Source: an uncultured bacterium (GTDB lineage: Bacteria > Planctomycetota > UBA1135 > GCA-002686595). From it: a DNA stretch of 44,819 bases. Below the pieces are notes generated by a model. The model had not been told where the DNA came from. It made no database searches and was given only the letters and a program-made list of their open reading frames with translations. The translations under genes and the position numbers were made by a program. Every line of letters starts with the position of its first letter. The first letter of the stretch is position 1. The stretch spans positions 1-44,819 of the forward strand of contig CALCXM010000097.1 of NCBI GenBank assembly GCA_937905825.1, written 5' to 3'. Positions 8,016-16,304 of the stretch are shown one piece after another.

Positions 8016-9905
8016 TCAGGGAGTGACGGTGTAATCGAGCGCGCCCGTCAAGTAGACCTGTCCGTTGTCGCGGGCCCACCACTGGCAGGTGACCAAGGTT
8101 CCAGGGATGGAGAGATAGGCGGCTGGATTGCCTCCGATTTGGCCGCTTGCGAAGGAGTTCATGTCCACGGACAAGGTTCCGTTGCAGCCATTGACCGGGC
8201 CCGTCGCCGTGACGATCGGGCCCCGGTTTAGTGGACTCTGCAAGCAGAGGCTTCCACCAAAGAAGGGAATTGGAGGCGTAGCAGGACCATTGCTGGTGTA
8301 GGCCAAGAGTCCGAATTGACCGGAGCGCGCGTTCGTCCCGAGCACCTTGAATCCGCTCGTGCTCGTGATGCTCGCGTTGCCGCTGGTCGAGATGGCCGGA
8401 ACCGTACCGCAAGTGTTGACCTTGGGTGCGCAGAAGGTACCCACGTTCAAGGCAGCCGTCACCGCTTGAAAGACGTCGACTCGTCCGGACCCGTAGTTGT
8501 TGTCAATGCCAGGAGCGCCGAGGTCCACGGCCGTCGTGCGTAGGAGGTTCTCCACGCCAAACTGGTCGAGGGTGGGGTCCGCTTGCAAAATCAAGGCGAT
8601 GGCACCCGCCACGTGGGGTGCTGCCATGGAAGTGCCGGAAAAGTTGGTGTAGCCGCTACAAAGATTGTGAGACGAGGTGTTCACGCCGGGTGCAGAAACC
8701 GTCGGCTTCACCAAGCCGGGCGGGAAAGGATGATCGTTGTAGGGCATCACACCTGTCCAAGTCACCGGGCCGCAACTAGAGAAGCCCGCCAGGGCATCGT
8801 TGCAGTCCGTCGCGCCCACCGTGATCACACTCGGAACATCTCCTGGAGTTCGAACATGGTCGACGCCTGCGCCACAGCCTTCGTTGCCGGAGACGTAGAC
8901 CACCACAAGCCCTGCGGCGATGCTGTTGTCACAGACCATGCGCCAAGTCACTCGGTCAGGGTTCAGACTGTGGGGCCAGCCCAAGCTGGCGGAACTGATG
9001 TCAGCACCGTTGGCGACGGCATACTGTTGCCCCTGCCAAACACTGGCCTCACCCGAGAAGTTGTTCCAGAACTTGCAGACCATGACGCGGGCGCCGGGAG
9101 CGACGCCCACTTGTTGACCGCCGGCCCCTTCACCTGCCACCGTTCCGGCGGTGTGAGATCCGTGACCATTGAGGTCTGAAACGTTCGAGTTGTTGTTTTC
9201 GAAGTTCCAACCGTGGCGATCATCGATGAAACCGTTGCCGTCGTCGTCAACGCCATTGCCCAAGATCTCGCCCGGGTTTGTCCAAAGCCGATCGGCGATG
9301 CCGGGGTGCGTGGCGCAGACGCCTGTGTCGATGACGGCGACCACCACGTCGGCACCTGTGATGCCATAGGTGTTCCAAACTTCATCGGAACCCATTAGGT
9401 CGGTGCCACACTCGATGGGTCCTCCCAGGGCCGGAGCTACGGACGTACTGACCAAGACCTCTTCCCCGCGGGGCTGGTCGTGGTTGATCCAAGCCACGTC
9501 TTCGCGGGCGGCTAGCTCCAAGGCCATGCTTTCGTTCACGCGGGCGGAGATCACGTTGGCGATCCAAAGCGGAGTCACGTCGGCCCCCACACTCTGTTCG
9601 GTTTGGCCCGCGGCGAGTTGAGCGAGCACTCCCCCTTGGGTGCGGCCCGCGATCTCTTGCAGCACTTCGATCACGAAGGCCCGACGCGCGGTCTTATCGG
9701 GAATTTCCCGGGCTGTGGCCATCAACCACTCCGGTGCCTGCTCCTTAAGAATGATGGCGACCGGGAGCAGTTCCCCTGGATCAGATGCGGCTAGGCTTTC
9801 GGCCAAATTCCCGCGAAGCTTTCCTTGCGCCGTTGCGAGCGCTGCTGATTGGGCGAATAGCGCCGGTGAGGCGGCGAGCAGAACGAATACGAGGAGTCGA
9901 TTCAT
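8016..9905 (-). CDS. Secreted subtilisin-like serine protease (S8)
   Basis: The 629-aa preproprotease has a signal peptide ending near FAQ (residue 19) and a propeptide of about 130 residues. The peptidase S8 domain has the full triad: Asp193 in VIDTGV, His248 in NGHGSHTAG and Ser426 in SGTSMAAPHVAG, with oxyanion Asn341 in SGNEG. A calcium-type loop NGVDDDGNGFIDD precedes the His. The last 125 residues form a beta-rich C-terminal module with QWWARD and a terminal ALDYTVTP, a variant of the end modules seen on other secreted proteins here. It should degrade proteins outside the cell. Start 9905 was preferred over 9962 because it begins the signal peptide and has AGGAAGA about 5 bases upstream. 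Confidence 0.93.
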   Translation of the reverse strand: MNRLLVFVLLAASPALFAQSAALATAQGKLRGNLAESLAASDPGELLPVAIILKEQAPEWLMATAREIPDKTARRAFVIEVLQEIAGRTQGGVLAQLAAGQTEQSVGADVTPLWIANVISARVNESMALELAAREDVAWINHDQPRGEEVLVSTSVAPALGGPIECGTDLMGSDEVWNTYGITGADVVVAVIDTGVCATHPGIADRLWTNPGEILGNGVDDDGNGFIDDRHGWNFENNNSNVSDLNGHGSHTAGTVAGEGAGGQQVGVAPGARVMVCKFWNNFSGEASVWQGQQYAVANGADISSASLGWPHSLNPDRVTWRMVCDNSIAAGLVVVYVSGNEGCGAGVDHVRTPGDVPSVITVGATDCNDALAGFSSCGPVTWTGVMPYNDHPFPPGLVKPTVSAPGVNTSSHNLCSGYTNFSGTSMAAPHVAGAIALILQADPTLDQFGVENLLRTTAVDLGAPGIDNNYGSGRVDVFQAVTAALNVGTFCAPKVNTCGTVPAISTSGNASITSTSGFKVLGTNARSGQFGLLAYTSNGPATPPIPFFGGSLCLQSPLNRGPIVTATGPVNGCNGTLSVDMNSFASGQIGGNPAAYLSIPGTLVTCQWWARDNGQVYLTGALDYTVTP

Positions 9906-10118
9906 GTGGTCTTCCTGGGTTGTCGTAGCGAATGCCAAGGGCGTCCGCGGGATCGGGGGCATCCGGCGGGCCGAGTGGTCCTAGGGTAGTCAAAGCTCCC
10001 ATTCACGCTGCCTAATTGTCGGGCGCCATCCAGAGATCGGGACGCAGGTAGCCGCCGAGAATCGGAGCAGCGACTCCCGAACTGTTCAAGCCAGCGGATG
10101 CAGCCAACCGATTGAAAC

Positions 10119-10157
10119 TTGCAATTCCCGGGCGGGCCTTGCCCGTCTCGATTGCAA
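10119..10157. promoter_or_regulatory. Inverted repeat upstream of the CofD-like/ArsJ-like operon
   Basis: Nested inverted repeats TTGCAAT/ATTGCAA (10119-10125, 10151-10157) and CGGGC/GCCCG (10129-10133, 10141-10145) lie 24 bp before the operon's start codon. They could be an operator or a structured 5' leader. No regulator gene is next to them, and no promoter hexamers are clear. Confidence 0.3.
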
Positions 10158-10180
10158 AGCTCACCCTACTTGGGAGCGCT

Positions 10181-11383
10181 ATGACCCGACCCATCCCCCG
10201 TTTCCCGGCTCCACCGGGCGTTTCCTTGCCAGATTGCCAACGCATCCGGCGCGCCTGGCCAGATCCGGGGGCTGGTCCACGCCTGCTCTTTTTCAGCGGC
10301 GGCACTGCTTTGCGCGAGACCAGCACGGTCCTCAAGAACTACACGCACAACTCGATCCACCTGATCACGCCCTTCGATTCTGGAGGCAGCTCTGCGGTGT
10401 TGCGGCAGGCCTTCGACATGTTGGGATTGGGAGACCTACGCAATCGACTGGTGGCCTTGACCGACGAAGCAGCCAGCGGACAAGGGCAAGTAGCCGCGCT
10501 CTTCAGTCACCGCTTTCCAGCGGACGGGGATGAAGCAGCGCTGACCCGGGAGTTCGAGCAGATCGTCGAAGGGCAGCATGCCCTCGTGCAGTCGCTCCCC
10601 CCACGTCTGCGCGAGGTCGTCGCCACCAACCTGCGTCGATTCTCCGAGGACAAACCCGAGGGCTTCGACCTGCGCCTGGCCAGCATCGGGAACTTGATTC
10701 TGGCAGGTGGTTATCTCGTCCAACAGGAAGACATCGGCGCGGTCCTCGAGCAGTTCACCGACCTGGTCGGCGCCCTCGGAACCGTTCGCCCGGTGGTCAC
10801 GGAGTCCGCTCACCTGGTCGCCATTCACAAGAGCGGCAAACGCACGGTGGGTCAACACAACATCGGTTCCGACGACTGCATGGCCCGTGGACCGATCGAC
10901 GCCTTAGAGCTAACCAGCGCCTTGCATGGAGGCCACCCCCTGGAACTCGACGCGGACCCGATGAGCATCGACTTGATCCGCTCCGCCCAATTGATCGTGT
11001 TCTCCATGGGGTCCTTCTTTGGCAGCGTGCTCGCCAACTTGTTGCCCCGGGGCATCGGAAGGGCTGTGTTGGAAAGCAACGCTCCGCGCATCTACATCCC
11101 CAACTGCGGCCTCGACCCCGAGATGCACGGGACCAGCGTGAACCAATGCGCTGCCAAAATTAGCGAGCTCTTGGGTCGCGACGCGTCCAGGGAATTGGGA
11201 TTGAACGAAGCCCTCGACTTTGTGCTCGTGGACACCACAGGCTTGCATTATGAGTCCCCCATGGATCTCGGAGCACTGGCGGACGCGGGGGTCCAGGTGC
11301 TCGACGGGGACTTGGCCAACGACTCCGGCGATCGCATCGATCCGCGCAAACTTAGCGAGATCCTGCTCTCGCTCGTCCCGTGA
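10181..11383 (+). CDS. CofD/YvcK-like protein of the GAK-system type
   Basis: The 400-aa protein has the CofD/YvcK fold signature FFSGGTALRE near residue 27, followed by NSIHLITPFDSGGSSAVLR, the wording typical of the 'GAK system' CofD-related subfamily rather than true 2-phospho-L-lactate transferases. Further family marks are DLRNRLVAL, ASIGNLILAGGYL, VFSMGSFFGSVLANLLPRGI and IPNCGLDPE. CofD relatives bind a nucleotide or phosphorylated small molecule; the reaction of this subgroup is unknown. The usual GAK partners (an ATP-grasp protein, an XXXCH protein) are absent here. The start at 10181 has GGGAG at good spacing. Its stop overlaps the start of the exporter gene by 4 bases (GTGA), indicating translational coupling. 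Confidence 0.85.
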   Translation: MTRPIPRFPAPPGVSLPDCQRIRRAWPDPGAGPRLLFFSGGTALRETSTVLKNYTHNSIHLITPFDSGGSSAVLRQAFDMLGLGDLRNRLVALTDEAASGQGQVAALFSHRFPADGDEAALTREFEQIVEGQHALVQSLPPRLREVVATNLRRFSEDKPEGFDLRLASIGNLILAGGYLVQQEDIGAVLEQFTDLVGALGTVRPVVTESAHLVAIHKSGKRTVGQHNIGSDDCMARGPIDALELTSALHGGHPLELDADPMSIDLIRSAQLIVFSMGSFFGSVLANLLPRGIGRAVLESNAPRIYIPNCGLDPEMHGTSVNQCAAKISELLGRDASRELGLNEALDFVLVDTTGLHYESPMDLGALADAGVQVLDGDLANDSGDRIDPRKLSEILLSLVP

Positions 11384-12642
11384 CCGCAACCGCGCAGACC
11401 CTCGGGGGCGCGCCGAACCTTAGGGACTACGCGATCATCACGGGCACCTATTGGGTGTTCACCCTTTCCGACGGGGCCTTGCGCATGTTGGTGCTCCTGC
11501 ACTTGCATCAAACCGGACACTCGCCCTTCGAGATCGCGTCTCTGTTCTTGTTCTACGAGTTCTTTGGCGTGCTCACGAATCTGTTTGGGGGCTGGATAGG
11601 CGCTCGGCAAGGATTGAAGCTGACCTTGGCCTCGGGGGTCGCTTTGCAAGTGGCCGCCTGTTCGCTGTTGGCCTGGAGCGCACCAGCTCTGAGCGTCCCG
11701 CTCGTCATGCTGGCCCAGGCCATGAGCGGAACAGCCAAGGACCTGACCAAGATGAGTTCGAAGAGCTACGTCAAGCTCGTGGCACCGCGCGGTGACGAGG
11801 GTGGGCTGATGCGTTGGGTGGCGGTACTCACGGGATCCAAGAACACGCTCAAGGGCGTTGGTTTCTTCTTGGGGGGCGCGCTGCTTTCCGAGTTTGGCTT
11901 TCGCGACACTTGCTGGGCCATGGCCGCTGTTCTCGCGGGGGCGCTCGTGCTCTCCAGTTGCATGCTGCCGCGCGCTGCCGGTCGCTCCTCCTCCAAGGCC
12001 AAGCTGGGGCAGTTGATTTCCAAGGACCCGCGCGTCAACTGGTTGTCCGGCTCGCGTTTCTTTCTATTCGGCGCCCGAGACATCTGGTTTGTGCTGGCCC
12101 TGCCGATCTTCCTCTCGAGCGCCCTGGATTGGGGCCACGCTCAAGTCAGCGCCTTTCTCGCCCTTTGGGTCATCGGCTACGGAATCGTGCAAGCGCTGGC
12201 TCCGAACTTCGTGGGCGCCGTCAAGGCCACCGAAAAGCGCGGGGCACCGACCTCCGCGCACCTGACGCGTTGGACTGCGGGGCTTTTGATTCCGCTGCTC
12301 GCGATCTGCGCGAGCCTTTCCCTGGGAGGTCCTGCACGTGAGACGCTGATCGTTGGCCTGCTGGTTTTTGGCTTTGTGTTCGCCGCGACCAGCGCGATCC
12401 ACTCGTACCTGATCGTTTCCTACTCGGACGACGACAAGGTCTCGCTCAACGTCGGCTTCTACTACATGGCCAACGCAGCTGGGCGACTGGCGGGCACCGT
12501 GCTTTCGGGCAGCCTGTTTCAAATGGCGGGACAAGGAGCCCAGGGACTCCTGGTTTGCCTACTGGCCTCGTCGTCGTTTGTCGTGCTCTCGACGTTGCTG
12601 TGCTTGCCCTTGGCGCGCCGGAAAGTACCTGTCCAGGCCTAA
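11380..12642 (+). CDS. arsJ: MFS transporter, ArsJ-like
   Basis: The 420-aa membrane protein has about 12 hydrophobic helices. Its sequence follows the ArsJ family: YWVFTLSDGALRMLVLLHLHQ, SLFLFYEFFGVLTNLFGGW, AMSGTAKDLTKMSSKSYVKL, LTGSKNTLKGVGFFLGGALL, FLFGARDIWFVLALPIFL and FLALWVIGYGIVQALAP. ArsJ exports 1-arseno-3-phosphoglycerate made by a dedicated GAPDH, giving arsenate resistance; no GAPDH or arsR is in the window, so the cargo here is uncertain. Start is GTG at 11380 inside the overlapping GTGA that ends the CofD-like gene. The tight pairing suggests the two proteins act on the same compound. Confidence 0.85.
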   Translation: MTATAQTLGGAPNLRDYAIITGTYWVFTLSDGALRMLVLLHLHQTGHSPFEIASLFLFYEFFGVLTNLFGGWIGARQGLKLTLASGVALQVAACSLLAWSAPALSVPLVMLAQAMSGTAKDLTKMSSKSYVKLVAPRGDEGGLMRWVAVLTGSKNTLKGVGFFLGGALLSEFGFRDTCWAMAAVLAGALVLSSCMLPRAAGRSSSKAKLGQLISKDPRVNWLSGSRFFLFGARDIWFVLALPIFLSSALDWGHAQVSAFLALWVIGYGIVQALAPNFVGAVKATEKRGAPTSAHLTRWTAGLLIPLLAICASLSLGGPARETLIVGLLVFGFVFAATSAIHSYLIVSYSDDDKVSLNVGFYYMANAAGRLAGTVLSGSLFQMAGQGAQGLLVCLLASSSFVVLSTLLCLPLARRKVPVQA

Positions 12643-12660
12643 CGACGACGTACCCTTTGC

Positions 12661-13436
12661 TCAAACGCTGCTGGCCACGCGCTTCTCCCGGAAGCGCGCG
12701 CTGACTTTCATCAAGGGTCGTTCCAACAGCCAGTAGGAGCCCGTTGCCGCGAGCAAGCTCAAACCGAGTGCTTGGACCACGAGCAGCGGCGTGCTCGGAA
12801 GCCTTCGTGATAAGCCAAGAGCGCGCCCAAACCCAAACTGCCAAAGCGACTGGTGGAGCCGCGCCCGAGGAATTGCCGCAAGACCTGCCCATCCTGGCCC
12901 CAATCGCCGAATTGCAAAGCGGCTAGGCAGGTCAAGGCGGAGAGCGGCAGGACTCCGAGCAAGAGCACCCGGCGACTCACAAGCGGACGCAGGAAGACCA
13001 CCACCGGCGGCCAGAGCAAGTAGAAGTGCTCCTCGACCGCCAGGGACCAGGTGTGCTCGAGCAAACTCGTGCGCGACTTGAACAGAAAGAGGTAGTTCGA
13101 TGTGTAGGTGGCGCAAGCGACGATCTCCTCCCAACTCATCCAAGCTGCGAGGATCGCCAGCAACAGGTAGTAGATCGGGAAGATGCGCAAGAAGCGGCGG
13201 ATCAAGAAGTTCCGCAGGGAGCGACCCTGTTCACGGTCCACGAGCAGAATTCGCGTGATCAAGAATCCGGAGAGCACGAAGAATAGGTCCACCCCCACAC
13301 CGCCGGGAACGACCGCTTGCCTCAGGCCTTCGATCGTCTCCCCCAAGGAGTCCATGGGCAGGTGCACCCAAAGAACCATGAGCACAGCGATGCCCCGCAG
13401 GCCATCAAGCTCGGGGATGAAGTCTTTGCGAAACAT
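12661..13436 (-). pseudogene. O-acyltransferase (acyltransferase 3/OafA family), frameshifted and internally deleted
   Basis: From ATG 13436 the frame gives a good acyltransferase-3 N-terminus: FIPELDGLRGIAVLMVLWVH, GGVGVDLFFVLSGFLITRIL, FLIRRFLRIFPIYYL and HTWSLAVEEHFYLLWP, with several membrane helices. After LGALLAYHEGF the frame ends at 12759 in unrelated residues, while the next frame carries the family's C-terminal helix and tail, TGSYWLLERPLMKVSARF, to a stop at 12661. Only about 10-20 codons separate the two parts, where the family normally has around 100 residues with several helices. A deletion of a length not divisible by three therefore seems to have joined them. Intact members transfer acyl groups to surface sugars; this copy is probably inactive, unless the assembly is wrong here. 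Confidence 0.75.
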
Positions 13437-13600
13437 GGGCCGTCGAAAGCGGGGAAGTGAATGGATTGCTGGCGAAGAAGCTCCCCCAGCCTGCTGGGGA
13501 TTCTCCCATTCGTCCAGACGTTCTCCCACGCATGGCGGTCTTTGCGCAAATTGCTCCGCGGCTTTGGCCGAGAAGGAGCCCCTCGGAGTAAACTGCACGG

Positions 13601-13777
13601 ATGCCCGCCCCTGCCCAAATCAAGCGTTCCGCTGACGTGTCGCGCTTCCTCAAAGACAACTGGGTTTGGTTCGCAGGCCCGCTGCTTGTGATGTTGATCG
13701 GAGCGCTCGTGGTGCTGTACCTGCTCTCGGACGGAGGTCAGAGTTCGGCGGGGAACGTGCCCTACGAGTTGATCTAG
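13601..13777 (+). CDS. 58-aa membrane protein, DUF5989-like
   Basis: This short gene encodes one transmembrane helix: an N-terminal amphipathic part (ADVSRFLKDNWVWF), then GPLLVMLIGALVVLYLLS and a short polar tail. Size and layout match DUF5989 proteins, small membrane proteins that usually sit beside carbamoyltransferase and SxtJ-like genes. Those partners are not here; the neighbours are the decayed acyltransferase and a membrane SGNH hydrolase, which also suits a surface-polysaccharide context. GGAG lies about 13 bases before the ATG. The function is unknown. Confidence 0.65.
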   Translation: MPAPAQIKRSADVSRFLKDNWVWFAGPLLVMLIGALVVLYLLSDGGQSSAGNVPYELI

Positions 13778-13911
13778 TTGCGCGCTGGCGCACCGGGGGT
13801 CAATGGTTCTCACTAACCCGTTCGTCCCCATCCTCCCGCTGGCCAATGCAGTGGACTCGTTTGGCCCGAAGTGTCGGTCCAGGCAGTACCGAAGGGAAAT
13901 CCCCCAGGTCT

Positions 13912-15480
13912 TTAGCGCGCCGCGTCGACCAGCTTCCGCAGAAAGGAATGCAGAGCCTTGGCTGCTGCTTCGTTGCCGCGGGCGTTGAAGTGGGTGTCGA
14001 AGGCGTGGTAGAGGTGGCGCTTGCCGTCTTTCAAGGGAGGCACGTCGCGCAAGACCGGCAGAAGATCCAAAACGGGAAGGCCCGAGGTCGCGAACCACGC
14101 CATCAAGAGGCGCTGGGGACGATCCCGTTCGAGTGGGCGCTTGGCACTTGCGCTGATGGAGTCCCAAAGCTCCTGCTCCACTTGAAACTCATCGGGAATG
14201 AGCATGACTGCAAGGGGCACGTCCCCCGCCGCGCGCTTGGCTTGCAGTAGACAGTCCTTCATGAGTTGCAAAGACGGGGGGTCTTGTGCGCAGATCTCCA
14301 GGGCGCGGCCGAGCTCGATGTTGTGAAAGGTCTCGGGGGCCAGACTGGGTTCTTCCAAGAGTGGGTCGAGCACCCAGGGGAAGGCTTGGGAGGCCGCGCT
14401 GCGATCCATGGAAGGTTGCGCGTCTCCCCCCGCAGCGCCGCGGGCTTGGCTTGCGGCGCGCCCGGACAAGCGCGCCTGTTCCTTTTGCAAGCGACGCACT
14501 CGATCGGGGAAGACCGCCAACAAGACTTGATCCCGTTGCAACCAAGCGCGCAGTCCACTGTCGGGAAGGTCTCCGAGCACATCCTCGACACTCAAGTCAT
14601 TGCCCACGAAGAGGCTGATCAAGATCAAGTCCGGATCCAAGGGCAAGGCCTCCTCCACCAGCAAGCTCAAGTACTCGCGAGGACCGATTCCGGCGACGCC
14701 CAGGTTGTCCACGCGCAAACGACTGCGCTCTTGCGAGAGGGCACTCTGCTCCTCCAAGAGAGTCGTGTAGTGCCAGGCATGGGGAACCGTTCCGACGCTG
14801 AACGAGTCCCCGATGGAAACCACCCGCGTGGGTTCGCCCGGTTGCTTGCGATAGAACTCTTCGTCGTAGTAGCCCGCGCTGTTGCAAGGGAATCCGAAAC
14901 GGACCTCGCCCGGTTTGCAGCGAAAGCGTTGCACCAATTCGCTCGGTCCGCCGCCCACCCGTGCGAACATGGGAGAGGGGTACGCGCCCGCCCAAGCGCG
15001 CAAGCTGACTTCGAGGCCCAACAAGCCGGCGAGCAGACTGAAGCTCACGAGGTCCACGCAGAAGGCGGCCCTCGGCGAACGGCGTCCAAGGATTCCCATG
15101 AGCAGCACAAACGCGCTGTAGCCTCCCGCGACCAAACCGAGACCCAGGTCAAACCACAAGCGTTGGAAGGGGTCCACCAGAAACAGGAAGCCGAGCCATC
15201 CTGCGATCAATGCCGTGCAACCCCAGCGGAGCGAAGCCAGTGCCTGCGCTTCCCCCGACTGTGCCCTGCGCCATTCGGCCCGCAGGGCGAGCACTCCGGC
15301 AATCAGCGCACACAGCAAACCGGCGGCCAAGGGCCAGTACGAGCTTCCCAAGACCAGCTGCAAGGGCAAGGCATTCGCTGAAAAGAGCGCGAAGGAGCGC
15401 AGCACAAACGCTAGTGCCAAGAGCAGCAAGGCGAAGGTTCCAAAGCGCTGGGGCCATGAGGTGCTCGGCGTGGCTTTCAT
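13912..15480 (-). CDS. Membrane protein with SGNH/GDSL-hydrolase domain
   Basis: The 522-aa protein has about five transmembrane helices in its first 220 residues, then an SGNH-type hydrolase domain outside: block I SIGDSFSVGTV (nucleophile Ser), the glycine region DNLGVAGIGPREY, block III SLFVGNDLS and block V FDTHFNARGNEAAAKAL with catalytic Asp and His. Such proteins add or remove acetyl groups on exported polysaccharide or peptidoglycan. Start 15480 overlaps the stop of the HEAT-repeat gene by 4 bases (ATGA), so the two are co-translated; the longer open frame upstream only overlaps that gene. Neighbouring acyltransferase remnants and the DUF5989-like gene fit a surface-glycan locus. Confidence 0.8.
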   Translation of the reverse strand: MKATPSTSWPQRFGTFALLLLALAFVLRSFALFSANALPLQLVLGSSYWPLAAGLLCALIAGVLALRAEWRRAQSGEAQALASLRWGCTALIAGWLGFLFLVDPFQRLWFDLGLGLVAGGYSAFVLLMGILGRRSPRAAFCVDLVSFSLLAGLLGLEVSLRAWAGAYPSPMFARVGGGPSELVQRFRCKPGEVRFGFPCNSAGYYDEEFYRKQPGEPTRVVSIGDSFSVGTVPHAWHYTTLLEEQSALSQERSRLRVDNLGVAGIGPREYLSLLVEEALPLDPDLILISLFVGNDLSVEDVLGDLPDSGLRAWLQRDQVLLAVFPDRVRRLQKEQARLSGRAASQARGAAGGDAQPSMDRSAASQAFPWVLDPLLEEPSLAPETFHNIELGRALEICAQDPPSLQLMKDCLLQAKRAAGDVPLAVMLIPDEFQVEQELWDSISASAKRPLERDRPQRLLMAWFATSGLPVLDLLPVLRDVPPLKDGKRHLYHAFDTHFNARGNEAAAKALHSFLRKLVDAAR

Positions 15481-16130
15481 CCGTTGCTCGTGCGCCCTTG
15501 GATTTGTGCGATGGCCCGCTTGGCGGCTGCGCGCAACTCCAGGTCCTCGGAAGCGCTGGCCCGCTGCAGCGCAGGCAACGCGGGCCGCGATCGCGGCCCT
15601 AGGTTGCCGAGCAGGAACGCTGCGTAGTTCTTCAACTTGTTGTCCGGGGCCTGCTCGAGCAAGTTGATCAAGGGCACAACCGAGGGCTCCCCGATCTCGA
15701 GCAAGACCTGCCCCAAGTCCCCGGCCTTCTGCCTTCCAGGACCCGCCAAGCAACCGACGATCTGCTGCACGGCCCGGGGCCCCGCGCCCACCAAGGTGTT
15801 CTTGATCGTGCCCAAACGATCGAAGCTCATGAGCTCATCAACGACCAGGTTTTCCAACAGGAGGTCCACGTGTTGCGGGCCCACCCTGAACAGCGCTTCA
15901 GCCGCTTGGGCCTGCAACCCGACCTCGGATCGATCGATGGTTGCCAACAGGACCGGGATCGCGGCGCGGGCGCCGGCGGGATCTTGCAAGCTGAGCCCAA
16001 TCGCGGCCACACCAGCGACAAAGGGATCGCGGTCCGTGAGCTGCGATTCCCATTCCGCGTTGGTCTTTCCACAAGACGCACAAACGAAGAGCCAAAGTGC
16101 TGGAATGAAAAAGTAGAGCCGTAAGCGCAT
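15477..16130 (-). CDS. HEAT-repeat lipoprotein
   Basis: The 217-aa product starts with a lipoprotein signal ending V-C-A-S-C. The mature part is built of helical HEAT-like repeats (AAIPVLLATIDRSEVGLQAQAAEALFRVG, VVPLINLLEQ, NYAAFLLGNLGP, ELRAAAKRAIAQIQ). HEAT repeats are scaffold or protein-binding surfaces with no enzyme activity of their own. It is the first gene of a two-gene unit with the SGNH membrane protein, overlapping it by 4 bases, so a role as a partner or scaffold for that protein is a reasonable guess. The partner is not known. Confidence 0.8.
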   Translation of the reverse strand: MRLRLYFFIPALWLFVCASCGKTNAEWESQLTDRDPFVAGVAAIGLSLQDPAGARAAIPVLLATIDRSEVGLQAQAAEALFRVGPQHVDLLLENLVVDELMSFDRLGTIKNTLVGAGPRAVQQIVGCLAGPGRQKAGDLGQVLLEIGEPSVVPLINLLEQAPDNKLKNYAAFLLGNLGPRSRPALPALQRASASEDLELRAAAKRAIAQIQGRTSNG

Positions 16131-16304
16131 CGGCCCCAGCCTACGCCCGGGCTGTGGTCAAGACAACGGCGCCGAACAGGCTGCAGCGGGAGACAGCTGC
16201 CTGAGATCGAGTTCTTTGGAGCCCGCCCTACACCATTTGCCCAGGGCTGGGGTTCCCCGAATTCCCTCGCGAAACTACTCTACGGTCCCTCTACCCGCCC
16301 CATC

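Noticed and set aside
14266..15381. 371-codon plus-strand frame
   Set aside because: Antisense to the SGNH membrane protein and without start signal or recognisable domain.
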